From the NCBI GenBank assembly GCA_010094045.1, contig ML986580.1:450059-514058 (forward strand): a DNA stretch of 64,000 nt. Direction: 5' to 3'. The DNA is from Lojkania enalia (Eukaryota; Ascomycota; Dothideomycetes; Pleosporales). The position numbers and the translations under genes were made by a program. Under the pieces are notes generated by a model. It was given only the letters and a program-made list of their open reading frames with translations. It ran no database searches and was not told the origin of the DNA. Numbering within the stretch: position 1 is the first letter of the stretch; each line of letters starts with the position of its first letter. Shown one piece after another: positions 1 to 10,203 of this stretch.

Positions 1-1188
1 CTAACCCCTACATAGCCATTCCCACCATGCTCATCAATCACCAGCGCAGTCAAATGGCCACCACTAACGCACCCGGAATCCAATCCCTTGCTATATTCCC
101 GAATATTCTTCCCCCTCTTCCTATCGTGTCCATAGATGACTGTCGAGCGCTCAGCGTTTGGTAGTTTTTCTTGCTGGCGATTCCAGAATATCTCCCACGG
201 TGTATGCTCGCGGTTCTCGGACGGGATGCGTGTCTTTAGATCGATTGTTCGCATGTTCATGCACTGGAACGGATCCTGCTGCTCTAGTTTTATGCCAGGT
301 ACCAAGCCCGCGTGAACCACGACCACTTTGCCCATGTTGGGTATCTGTCCGACGCGTAATATCACCGGACACGATTGCAACCATCTTATGTTTGCTTTCG
401 ACAAAGACTTGGCGAGTTTGCGGAGCTTGTGGTTGCCGCGCGGAAAGGATTCTTTGTCCAGAAAATTGGTGTTTAGGCCCCGTTCTTCTGGATCTAGGAG
501 AGATGCGTGCAGAGAATTTGATTCGGCGACGGAGAGGAGGAGCTTGTCTTCATGGTTGCCTCGCACGCAGGAGGCGTCCATCTTTTCGGCAAGGGTGACT
601 ACACCTGCAGAATCCGGGCCTAGGACAATCATTAGCATGCGGCTATGGCCTAGAGTATGGTGTTCCTTCACCTTTCGAGATGATGTCTCCGGTCAGGATG
701 AGGTGGTCTTTGCCCTCCCGAAACCCCACCTTCTCAAGCAGCTCTTCCAACTCCTTGCGACACCCGTGCACATCCCCTACAATCACCAGTCTCCCCTCTC
801 CCTTCGGTAAATGCTTCTCTGCCAAGTCCTTTATCATGATTAGATCCTTGAACTCCGGCCGCTTGTTCGCGCCGAACTGGTCCTTGGGTTCGTTGTCCAT
901 CTGCCTTATCATTTCCCTTCTGTCGTAGTACGCTGGGCCTAGATATCTCCACCAACACAGCCAAAGGAGAACAAGAAGCGAGAGGCAGATGAATAGATGC
1001 CGTCGTATTCTTCGCGGGATTCTGTTGTGTGCTTTGGCAAGTATAGCCCTGTAATATGGGTGCACAATGTAGTCGTCGTCTGGTAGATAGAATGTATCTT
1101 CTTCGTCGGACACGTGAAGGTCTCTCGTGGGGATCAAGTCAATGAGCGGGGGCTGCGAAGGGCCATGGCGATGCGCGGGGTAGGACAT
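1..1188 (-). CDS. Membrane-anchored PPP-family metallophosphatase, Ppn2-like (3' end off the left edge)
   Basis: Two exons are in the window: 1188-672 and 619-1 (intron 671-620, 52 nt), and the frame is still open at base 1, so the C-terminus is missing. The N-terminal ~64 residues are hydrophilic, followed by one membrane segment at about residues 65-83. The calcineurin-like fold then shows GDVHGC (138-143), a GD pair, RGNHED, HAGLVPG and YGHD, which are the metal-binding blocks of PPP-type Ser/Thr phosphatases. This layout (short tail, one TM, PPP domain) matches yeast Ppn2 (YNL217W), a vacuolar zinc-dependent endopolyphosphatase. Polyphosphate cleavage at the vacuole is therefore inferred from family. 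I chose the ATG at 1188; the frame stays open upstream to 1365 but that part is less protein-like. Confidence 0.85.
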
Positions 1189-1758
1189 TGGGATGTGTGG
1201 GTGGCGTAAAGTGTGTAGTATGCGGCCTATACAAAGGTATGACGTTCGCTGTTGTGATCGCCGGACCTGCGGACACTCCGTACGATCAAGGAACAAATGC
1301 TTGTCGAGAGTGTGCTGCGCGTTTGTGAAGCGGTTTGCTGCCAATGGTAGACTCGAGTGCCTCAATGGTGAAGGTCAATCTTCTCAAGAAGCGTTTCGAG
1401 AGAGGAGATGTCTGTCTACATTCGAACCACGGGGTGTAAAGGCAAGAGCGAAGAGTCGGCACCCTGTCTCTTGCCCATAGGGCGGCGCAGTTGAGGAGTC
1501 GATGCTGCTACCAAGGTAAGTAGCCTTGGAACAGGCCTATTCGGTCATAGGGGCGTGGAGATTGGCTCTCGGAACCCCGGCCAAGATGTATGTACTTGGC
1601 GCGAGGATCGCGCTGTGCCTCCGCGCTTATCGAATATGCCTTGCTGAAAGACCGAGCATGAAAGGCAAGCCTCTCTTTGACGAATCCGGCGGCACTGACG
1701 TTTGGTGCGATATGGTTTATTCCTGTGCAGTACTTCCCGTATTTGGTTAGCGCTATTC

Positions 1759-1851
1759 ATGATGATGGAGGAGCCTCCTGGTCCAAGCGTTGAGGCATCC
1801 ATCATATCCATATCCGCTAGGCGGGTAGGTCCAGACGATATACCTAGGTAG
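1759..1851 (+). other. Short upstream ORF in frame with the Ras-like gene
   Basis: Three consecutive ATGs (1759, 1762, 1765) open a 30-codon ORF that ends with TAG at 1849-1851, nine bases before the main ATG at 1861 and in the same frame. It could be a regulatory uORF. If the TAG is a sequencing error or is read through, it would instead be an N-terminal extension of the GTPase. The sequence alone does not decide. Confidence 0.35.
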
Positions 1852-1860
1852 AGAGGAGAA

Positions 1861-2740
1861 ATGCCTTCCAATACCGTCGCAGAAGCTTTCAAGAGAAACA
1901 TTCTGATTTTTGGAGAGTCAGGTGTGGGCAAAACATGTTTCAATGACATGGTACGATACTAGAGCGCTGGAACCCCTCCCTCTCTATAGTACTCACTGCT
2001 TCTAGTTCGTCAAGGGGAAGCACTTTGCGCTATACGAGCCGTTCCCAGCAAGTGATGATACCGAGTCAAAACTTATTTCTGTGAACGATAGATTATGGTG
2101 TCTCAATCTCCTTGACTTGAACGCGAGCCTCTTCAAAGACGAGGACTCAACTATGAATGCGGCCTTGATCACGCAGATGATTAGCAACGCTGACGGAATT
2201 GTTTTGCTATACGACGTCACTCGCCAGGCTAGCTTTGACTACATCACGTGGGACGGCTATCTAGAATTGGCTCGTAATAGAAAGCGTGCTCGGGACGATG
2301 GTGAGTTATACCCTTGTGGTCGCCAGCGGTTCGGGTGTGTGCTTGTTGGGAACAAACGAGACCTCGCAGCGGAGAAGAGGCAGGTTGCAAAGGAAGCTGG
2401 TGAAGACTGGGCGGCGTCGCAGGGGATGAACTTCTTCGAGGTAGCCTCGTCTGACCGGTCTGCGATTGAGAAGGTCATGGAAGCTTTGGTGAGATCGATA
2501 GAAAGGGCCGAAAATTGGGACCGAGAGGATATTGAGGAAGAGATAAAGAAGCGGGAAGAGCAGATACATATCCCAGTCAGAGAAGTAGGTACCGATGAGA
2601 TAGGAAGACGCGACGCTGGGGAGAGCAGAATGCTAGAGGAAAAAAGTGTCAATCAAAGATCAAGAGTGTTCCCAAAGCTAGGGGAAGCTCTACGAAAGGT
2701 TCTACGCAAGCGGCCTTCACAAGGAGAAGATACCGGCTAG
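1861..2740 (+). CDS. Atypical Ras-like small GTPase, 274 aa
   Basis: Exons 1861-1950 and 2006-2740 (intron 1951-2005). An in-frame stop just upstream (1849-1851) fixes the ATG at 1861. The P-loop is GESGVGKT (residues 18-25) and G4 is NKRD (146-149). The switch II box reads D-L-N-A (67-70) where Ras proteins have D-x-A-G, so the invariant Gly is Ala and the catalytic Gln position is Ser. G5 is weak (ASS). The C-terminal ~70 residues are a charged tail with no CAAX box, so membrane lipidation is not evident. It belongs to the small-GTPase superfamily, but hydrolysis is probably slow or absent. The regulated pathway cannot be named from sequence. Confidence 0.8.
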
Positions 2741-3491
2741 TAAATGGTTTACCAACAGTATTTGTGCAGGATTCAGTTGTATTTCGCCTTTGAGTGCAGA
2801 TCTAGGCAGACGCGATAAAACTCTGACTCCGACGTGGATCTCTCTGTGCTGGTGGCGATAGTCCCTTCATCAACCCACCGTGATAGCGATGGAATCAATG
2901 AAAAGAATAACAAGCCTTGAAGTCAAACCGGCAAAAATCACGCCGGAAACGCCCCCGAAGGATTGTCAAACCGAAGCCTCTCCGCGCTGTGCAATACAGG
3001 CGGCGCCAGCCGGCCAACCAAATTCTTGAGCTCAGCGACCCTAGCAGAGTAAGTATGAGGAAGCAAGCTGTTGCGGAATGAGAGCAGCCTTTTAAACTCC
3101 TAGGGGCACGTCTGGCCCTAGCAGATCGCGAGGGCACAGGCGGCTGCGTACAAGTGCTAGAAGGTCCTGCGGAGGTAGTGTAGGAAGCGGAAGAGAGTGA
3201 AGGCTAGGAATATGTCAGAGGCTATGGTGAAAGAGGATGAGGTGTTGGTGCTGATCATTAGGTCGTGAAGGTGACCGTGACAGTGACAGCAGCCGTCATA
3301 GCGAGCGCCCGTCATGACAAAGGTATGGCAAAGGTATGTTAGCTACTTGCAATGGTGCTGGAATTTTAATGACTCTTAATTAGATAGTCTAATGAATTTC
3401 TAGATTCTCTATGCAGATGTGTTCTCCCTATCATTATATATACTTTTTATTGGGACTGATTATGCTAATTGAATTCCAGATTGAGCCCGTG
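2741..3491. other. Intergenic, no gene seen
   Basis: Only short frames on both strands without start context, splice signals or recognisable motifs. The stretch lies between the convergent 3' ends of the GTPase and the secreted ART-like gene. Confidence 0.5.
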
Positions 3492-4240
3492 CTAAATCAG
3501 ACCCTCTTCAATGGCATTTGGGCTCTCATTCTTATACTCCTCGTCGCGCACACGGGGCCAGTTGTCGATATCAGCCCTTTGTCTCGGCACCTGATGCGAG
3601 TCCTCTGGTCTGTAGCACCAAGTGGTCGCCTGCAAACTGTTGACCAACGCGCTGGGAATTAGGATTTGATAGGCCTTAGGAAATTGATCATAAATGACAG
3701 ATAAACGCAGAGTTCTATCCGGATTCAAGCCTTTTCCCTGAATATATCTCCTGATATTCCTATCATTGAACCACAATTGATTGCAGTCTTCGTCTTCCTC
3801 AGGGATCCAGATTTTCGGAAGGCGGGCCAGCCTAGCTTGGTCGATCATAATTATACAGCTCCTAAAGCAATGTCAAGAGTAATGGCCTCAATCTAAAGAA
3901 GGGCGCGCGCACCAATCTGCCGGGTTCTGATTTAGAGTATACTCACCATATCCAGGAGTTATATAAACGCCTGGACCAAGTTGTTCTCCACCTTGTCTTC
4001 CATATCCAGGTTGCCAACTTAGCCTATTTGTTTGCATGTATACCATAGCTTGGGCCTGAAGTTAGGTCAGTATTGTGAACCTTTATTCAATTAAATATTA
4101 AATCCTAGTACCTCTGCCATTCTTCTATGGCCAAGGACCGTCTCTACGCGCTTTGCCAGGGAGTAGGAGGAAGGAAGTGTTTTCCCAAGGGCAAGCCATA
4201 TCAAACATAGGAGCGAGATTAAAGTCCGAATGCGAAGCAT
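3492..4240 (-). CDS. Small secreted protein with an ADP-ribosyltransferase-like LGPGVYITP motif, 203 aa
   Basis: Three exons fit one frame: 4240-4112, 4055-3943 and 3861-3492, with introns of 56 and 81 nt. The first exon encodes a clear signal peptide (MLRIRTLISLLCLIWLALG). Exon 2 contains LGPGVYITPGYG. Exon 3 has a hydrophobic strand CIIMIDQ, then KIWIPE, an aromatic LWFNDRNIRRYI block, TLRLS and ILIPSA. This order resembles fungal secreted proteins I recall with a LGPGFY-type glycine turn, and the turn also occurs in ADP-ribosyltransferase folds. Enzyme activity is not shown. The usual N-terminal Arg/His strand of that fold is not obvious, so the protein may be divergent or shortened. The second intron could instead use the stronger donor GTGAGT (3946) with an acceptor at 3836, which would remove about ten residues. 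Confidence 0.6.
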
Positions 4241-4643
4241 CTCGAAAGTAACAAAGAAAAAGTTTCAAAGTCTTGTGTTGGTGCTTCTTCCTGCGAGTTA
4301 TAGATTTGTATGAATACTCCCATTGTGGCATCTAAGCAGCATTAAATAGCGATGGAAATGGTTTGCCCCATTAAATAGAAGATTTTATGCTGTCATCATC
4401 AGTTACGATGGATTTTCGAATATCTGTTCTTCAAATCCTTCTCCATTCTGATGTTGCACACCTATTACATTGGAATGAGGCACAATTTCCGCCTCGTCTA
4501 GCTGCCGAGCCTGAAAACCAAGCATAAGCTATCGCCCCGAACAAAGATAGAACACCGTCAAATACTCGCGAAACTGCGAACTGTTCACTCGGGCAAAACA
4601 TTATATATTTCGCTCATTTTAACAACTGTTCAGCATATGCAAC
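4241..4643. other. Divergent intergenic region
   Basis: Lies between the secreted ART-like gene on the minus strand and the uncertain ORF pair on the plus strand. AT-rich; no motif is clear enough to name. Confidence 0.4.
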
Positions 4644-5241
4644 ATGGCAAATATGAGGCAGGACGCCCAGACCGCTCTTCTTTGCAAACAGCCATGGAGA
4701 TATGATCCAGAAGGGCAATGCGAAATTGCTTTCGAGCAGAATGGTGGGGGCTATGTAAGTGAACACGTATTTCCTATTGACCGACTTGTGCCTCACCACT
4801 TTGAAGTTGATATGTCGGAGTGAGTTTGCGGTGTTCGTCTGCGCTGCTCTGGAGTGGACATGGCTAGGACCTGAAGCCGATAACAATAGCACTCCTGCAA
4901 ATTCAGCATTTCAGTTCGGACTCGAGATCGGGCTCCATAGAGAAGTTCCTCCGAATTTCAAAACACACCCTCGAAAGAATGAAGTGCACCTGAACGACAT
5001 AGCATTTCAAGCTAGGAGGTTTGTGGTTACATTAGAGGAAGGGGTGTTCTGGCACCCAGCGGTTCTTGAGCCTGAGGTTGCTCCAGCTTGGATACCCAAA
5101 TGTACGTCTCGAATCACGTTTGATAGGTCGCCATGTCCGCCGCCTGAGCATTGGAGAAGTACGAAAGGAGGGCCTAGAGCAAATCAATTTTGGGATATGA
5201 AGGAGTTCTGTAGCGGCGAGATACCAAGAAGGCGAGGCTGA
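4644..5241 (+). CDS. Unrecognised possible gene or gene remnant (two overlapping frames)
   Basis: One frame opens with ATG at 4644 and runs to TGA at 4821. A second frame runs from about 4759 to 5241. A GTAAGT donor at 4755 and an AG ending at 4854 would join them into one product of about 165 residues, both halves in phase. The second half has a protein-like stretch (FGLEIGLHREVPPNF, RRFVVTLEEGVFWHP). I see no signal peptide, membrane segment or known motif. It may be a degraded neighbour of the secreted genes. Function unknown. Confidence 0.25.
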
Positions 5242-5738
5242 CGCCGGATCGGGGGGAAGTGGGCTTTGAAAGCCATGTATACTACATAGACGCCCTCGTG
5301 CACTTGAAAAATTCAATCAAGTCTACTTTTGGTCAACAGTTCGCCCCATTCGAAATTTGGAACCCCGATGAGCCTTAGCTACTGTCGCAATAGCACTGTG
5401 AAGCATCAGTAATTTCGTGGCCTTCTTATCGGAAGGCGTACAGTCTGTATTTTTCTTGGAGACATGCAGATGGATGGATAGAAAGATGGTTCTTGCATCG
5501 GACCACGGGACATGAATAACTCACAAAAAGGATGTGGTGTGACGGGCGTTGTTGGATGCTGGCGTGGCGCGTATTAAGGCCTCTGGCTATAGCCTCGCTA
5601 AGGCGTAATTCATACTAGAGTAAGGATTAGGCACCTGGCAATCTTACAATTACGTCTTCCTCCCAGAGCTTGCGCTTAGACTGTTCTAATCGTCGCATGC
5701 TGATTATCTAAGAGACGTGTTTCAAGGCGTTTTCATAG
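5242..5738. other. Intergenic, no gene seen
   Basis: Short frames only. No repeat or RNA structure noticed. Confidence 0.4.
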
Positions 5739-5937
5739 TATAAACTAGTTACGCCCCAGGCTATCTCCATCCCTAACGTATATGAATATTCGTGGCCCTA
5801 ACAGGCTTTTTGGGTCCATCCTTTTTTCCTCTTTTCTTTTCCTATTTTCATAATCATTCTCTCCCTCTTTTCTCCACACATACCTCTCACACATCTTTCA
5901 CCTTTTATTCCATCTAAACCTCTCATTTCCATTCGTA
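5739..5937 (+). promoter_or_regulatory. TATA-like box and CT-rich leader of the 117-aa secreted protein gene
   Basis: TATAAA at 5739-5744 lies about 195 bp before the ATG. From about 5817 to 5937 the plus strand is almost pure pyrimidine with scattered A, the typical leader of strongly expressed fungal genes. The transcription start is inferred to lie in or just before this tract. Confidence 0.45.
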
Positions 5938-6291
5938 ATGCGCTTCCAAAATCTGTCATTTAGTTTTTTCCTTTTGAGTCTTTCAATATCTGCAGCCCAC
6001 TCCTACAAACTTACTTACTTCAAGGGAGAAAACTGTGAAGGAGAAAAGCTCCCTGAGGTCGACATTGGCCCTAGCCTTGGCTGCAAGTCTGACCAGGCGA
6101 AAGAGGCAAAGTCAGTCATGGTCAAAAGCACGGGTCCGATTGACAAGGGCTGGACACTTGTGATGTTTAAGACCGACAATTGTGACCCAGACCAGGAGTC
6201 TATGCACGGCGACGATGGCGAAGAAGGCTCCGCATGTTACACGGGTGAGATTGCGGCTGTTGAAGCCTGGGATCTGTATAGCGATGCTTGA
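5938..6291 (+). CDS. Small secreted cysteine protein, 117 aa
   Basis: Single-exon ORF with a strong signal peptide (residues 1-22, ending near AAHS). The mature part is about 95 residues, acidic, with four cysteines that could form two disulfides. It contains YFKGENCEGE and later MFKTDNCDPD, two similar F-K-x-x-N-C turns suggesting an internally repeated beta fold. The FxGENC turn recurs in the C-terminal domain of the secreted protein at 7120-8574. Size, cysteine content and leader make it an effector-like or wall-associated secreted protein. No enzyme motif is visible and function is unknown. Confidence 0.75.
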   Translation: MRFQNLSFSFFLLSLSISAAHSYKLTYFKGENCEGEKLPEVDIGPSLGCKSDQAKEAKSVMVKSTGPIDKGWTLVMFKTDNCDPDQESMHGDDGEEGSACYTGEIAAVEAWDLYSDA

Positions 6292-7119
6292 ACCAAGTAG
6301 GTTTAGTCTTGAAGATCTCGAAAGCAGTATACTGACGAGAAATCAGGTGATTGATATGGGAACCGAGCAAGGAAATCTCTTGGAAATGATGAGAGAAAGT
6401 TGCAATGGTCGATTGGATAGATTTGGATTTTGGCAATACAATTCTGCTATTGATAAAGAGTATTTTACGAATTCAATACACATTTGAGCGAAATAAAATG
6501 GCTCTTATACGTTCGACATTGCCATTTATTCTACTTGAATAAATCAAGTTGATTTGTGAAAATATTCTCAGTTGACTCACACCTTGGACCCTTCTCGTCC
6601 ACGCCTACGTCAGATTCAAATGCAATCACTCTCGAAGTACTTTTATTGGAATCGAGATAGTTTCTGGGCATCTGATTGCCCCAATAATGTCACGTATTCA
6701 ATCTCTAAAATAATGAGTGCCAAAACACACATGAGAACAAGTTGTCGATTTACCGTGAAACTAGTGAGATTATGGCTAGATTCTTCTCAGCAACATTCCT
6801 GTAGTCTTACTAGTTACATCAAATTGTGGCCCGAGGCAGACATGGTTGAAATTTTGGAATCCTACATTGCCCCACTCCTTCAAGGTCCGCAAGCGCAGGG
6901 CGTATGGTAAGATCCTTCCAGTGCTTTTCTTAATAGGACAGCTTAGAGAAAGCTACGTGTTCTTGTTAACCTAAATATATATTTTTCCTTTAATTTGAAT
7001 ACTAATATAAGTTTCATTGTCCCTATAAATCGATACTGCGTCCGGTACACAATCACCGCACATTTCGTCATTCCTGCTCTAAGAAACTGCAAACGTTTGT
7101 TGGATATAGATATTCCACA
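6292..7119. other. Intergenic between two secreted-protein genes
   Basis: Contains AT-rich stretches and short frames (for example 6572-6910 plus) that lack convincing starts or motifs. The last 200 bp should hold the promoter of the 484-aa gene. Confidence 0.4.
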
Positions 7120-8574
7120 ATGCACCCCAGGGGTGCTTTATTTTTATTCCTCAACTATGCTGCCGTAGCTCTCATATCTCTTAGGGGCCCTCAGCTTTCA
7201 TCTGGGTCCACTGAGCTCGTAGTAAGAGGATTTGGCTCGAATCTTGACACTCCAGCGTCTCTAGTCTCACGTCGACCCGCAGGGAACAGTCAAAACAACA
7301 ACCAAAACCAGCAGGGAAAATCTTGTAAATGTGCGAAATGCAAGGAGAATAAAGTCCGACACCGTAAAAAATGCCGCATATGCGTTCCTTGTCCTAAAAA
7401 CACCAAATCAGATCCTACCCACCGGACTTGCATCCCGGAGACCGATGACGGTAAAAAGCCAAAAGAAAAAGGAAAGAAGTACGAGGAAGAGAAAAAGAAG
7501 AGGAAGAAGGAGTTTAAGGAGAGGAAATTTGACAAGTACAAAGAAAAGTGGGAGAAGGCGAAAGAGAAATTCAAAGAGATGAAGGAACGTGAAGAGCGCG
7601 AACAGCGAGAGAAAGAAGAGCGTGAAAAGCATGAGAAGGAGAAAAAGGAGAGGAAGAGCAAACGAGCTGGATGGTGTTGGGCTATCTTGGCTGAAGGTGG
7701 AGCTTGGGCAGCCGCAGATTACGAAGGTGTATCAGAGGATGATATCAATGGGCTAACAGAGCTCTGGCCGGACGGAGTTCCGGAACCGGCTGAGGCCGCA
7801 GTTCCGGAATGGAACCTCAGACACTATCAGATACCAAACACGATGGTACCAGACATGGACGTGGCGGGTTTTGGAGCAATTATTAAAGCCCTTGGGAAAT
7901 TGTTCCAAGCAGCGAAGCCTGCAGTTTCAGAAGCCTTCCAGAACTTAAAGAATATGAAGCCATCCAAGCCAACCCAGAGAGCCGTCGAAGGAGCTAAAAA
8001 GTCAAACTTTGTGAAAAAGGTCCTGAAAGATAAGCGATTCCAAGATTGTATATCAGCAACCGCTGGAGCAGCAGCCCTTGTAATTGGCGGGGAGAAGATC
8101 GCCGAGATCACCCAGAAAAGCGTCAAGTTCGAGACTTTTGATGGTGAGGCTAGATGGGGCTGGGAATTCGACATGGCGATCAAAAAGGAGGACATTGCTG
8201 CTGCGCCGAAAGGGGAAAACGACGGAAAACAGATCCATTTCTATTACGGCGTAAATGAAGACGACCATAAGAAAACTAATGGATTCGCATCACATTATTA
8301 TACGCATGACGATTATGGGCTACATACCGATCGTCTGCCATACCAAAGATGCAAGAATATCAAAGATTGGGGCAATGGATATCCGGACAACAAGATTACA
8401 GCTTTAGGGGTTGACAATGGCTGTTGTGCTTTCTACGATGGGGAGAATTGCAAGAAGGACACATTTTTGTTCGCAATGACGAATAGAGAAGACGGTGAAC
8501 TGACAGGCAAAGAAAATGATGCCATTAGTAGTCTCTGGTGTACGTTTGACAAGCTTTGCAATGGAAAACCTTAG
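7120..8574 (+). CDS. Secreted multidomain protein: Cys-rich head, Lys/Glu-rich spacer, C-terminal Cys domain, 484 aa
   Basis: Single exon. Residues 1-28 form a hydrophobic signal sequence. Residues ~68-108 are Cys-rich (CKCAKCKENK and CRICVPCPKNTKSD), like the CxxCPxGT-type clusters seen in some fungal surface proteins. Residues ~110-187 are an almost uninterrupted K/E/R run predicted to be a long charged helix. It ends at KSKRAG, a likely Kex2 site, with another dibasic site at SRRPAG. A central alanine-rich part (ISATAGAAALVIGG) is weakly hydrophobic. The C-terminal ~110 residues carry CCAFYDGENCKK and several more Cys, with the FxGENC turn shared with the upstream 117-aa protein. Processing into separate peptides is inferred from the dibasic sites. 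Function unknown. Confidence 0.75.
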   Translation: MHPRGALFLFLNYAAVALISLRGPQLSSGSTELVVRGFGSNLDTPASLVSRRPAGNSQNNNQNQQGKSCKCAKCKENKVRHRKKCRICVPCPKNTKSDPTHRTCIPETDDGKKPKEKGKKYEEEKKKRKKEFKERKFDKYKEKWEKAKEKFKEMKEREEREQREKEEREKHEKEKKERKSKRAGWCWAILAEGGAWAAADYEGVSEDDINGLTELWPDGVPEPAEAAVPEWNLRHYQIPNTMVPDMDVAGFGAIIKALGKLFQAAKPAVSEAFQNLKNMKPSKPTQRAVEGAKKSNFVKKVLKDKRFQDCISATAGAAALVIGGEKIAEITQKSVKFETFDGEARWGWEFDMAIKKEDIAAAPKGENDGKQIHFYYGVNEDDHKKTNGFASHYYTHDDYGLHTDRLPYQRCKNIKDWGNGYPDNKITALGVDNGCCAFYDGENCKKDTFLFAMTNREDGELTGKENDAISSLWCTFDKLCNGKP

Positions 8575-10203
8575 CTTCCTTTTTCGATAGCAGTTCTAGA
8601 ATTAGAGTAAAGTCATTTTTGAAATTCATTTATGATTATCGGTCGAGCTAGACACTTTTCGTAGCACAGCCAACTCACTTTTGATATTGATTTCAAACAA
8701 CGCAAGCTTTGGAGCTTGCCTCCACTCTCTTAGCATATTGATTTCAAGCTCTCTAAAATCCTCTACTCATGAACTTAAATGGAGTGGATCACAAGAAAAC
8801 TAAGAAGGGTGGATCGTGTGAATCTTAAATTGACTAAGATCAAGTTTTGGAAAATAGAAACTACGAGAATTCTGCATTATTGAGGCTCATATAGTACTGA
8901 CGCGTTGAGCTGTAAACGTTGAGGCCAAGGTCCAAGAACGTTGCACAAAACCTTTCATAGAATCCGCGGACAGGGAAATGTAAAATAGAGAAAAGGACCA
9001 AATCTAATATTTCTGACATAGACTGAGTTATAAAACGAGTGTACAGGTACCGTTCTAGAGGCTCAAATTTGATCTATATTTTCCTGCCACGGTCCAGTGA
9101 TCTACTAGATGTGATCCGAAGTGAGCTTACTGCAGTTCCGACAGTGAATAAATAATTAGCCAATGGGGTATTTTCGACTGCTATTAACTGGCCGACAAAA
9201 CTGTAGTGTTTTGTATGGAGAAGCGAGGATTAAAATTTGGGTTGTAATAGGATATGTCTATTTAAAAATTGAAGAAATAGGAGCATTAGGACTGCTAGGC
9301 TAAAATTTCTTATTCTAGAGTATTTTGATTCTCGAATCTCTACACAAATCGACGAAGCAATAATCACTTGAAAGAAGTACAAAATTTCATCTGAGGATCC
9401 CCTTGTCTAGTAAAATATCTCCATAAGCAGATTCTTTCAAGAGTTAGATTATCAGACACCTCAATTGCCTTAAATGCTCGAACCTTGTAACTAAAAGTGA
9501 ATATACTATAATAATCCAGTTATTATAGATGAATTAAGGACCCAACAATAAAGTTACTATATTAAAAACTTCGTGCCTGACACTATATAGACCGATCCCT
9601 CAAAATTATTCCTTTATGACCATATCCTCGAGCGAGCCCTTCATGAAATCATTGAAAACGCATCAAACCCCTCAAAAGCTACCTCTTCTGGATTTTTCAC
9701 GTCTTAAATTTCTGACATGTATCATGCGGGAGAAGATTAGGCGGGGAAGGTCTTTATGGGCTCTGCAATACAGTAGATCACAATATTTAAATAATTTCGG
9801 CTTTAAAAGACGCCAAAAAGAGAGACAAGTGTTGCTACCGAAGTAGATGGAGCTATACTATGTCTAGCTAACATTTCATATTTTTATACGGCTTTCGCAT
9901 CATATGCGAAGAAAGCTTTAGATATAAGTGAAACATGGAGAAACTTCCGAAGGATATTTGGCCGGAGGGAATTGCGATTACTGATCAATAACGACGGGGA
10001 TTCCTTATGTATTTATGAAGGTCTACAGCTATCGCCAATACTAAGTGCGTCCGGCAGGTGGGCACTTCAGAGCCGATCGACAAACCCACAATAGATCTTA
10101 CATTACTAAAGGTATCCACTATACGAGGCTCAGTTGCTCACAGAACAATTTATTTCCGCATGAATAGCAATTACGCAAATACCTGATCTGCTATCCCATA
10201 GCC
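8575..10203. other. Gene-poor AT-rich stretch, no gene supported
   Basis: About 1.6 kb with many stops in all frames and long AT runs (for example 9480-9600). The longest frame (9616-9846 plus, 76 aa) has no motif. No terminal repeats or transposase pieces were found. It could be an old decayed element. Confidence 0.5.

Noticed and set aside
2895..3137. 80-aa minus frame
   Set aside because: Basic composition with no motif and no neighbouring splice signals; fits random frame in GC-richer DNA.
7290..7661. Long Ser/Phe-rich frames on the minus strand
   Set aside because: They are the antisense of the Lys/Glu-rich spacer of the 484-aa secreted protein; codons AAG/GAA read backwards give Leu/Phe/Ser.
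9616..9846. 76-aa plus frame in the AT-rich stretch
   Set aside because: No start context, motif or neighbour relation; surrounded by stops.
8575..10203. Possible transposon
   Set aside because: Searched by eye for terminal repeats, poly-A tails and transposase or reverse transcriptase motifs; none found.
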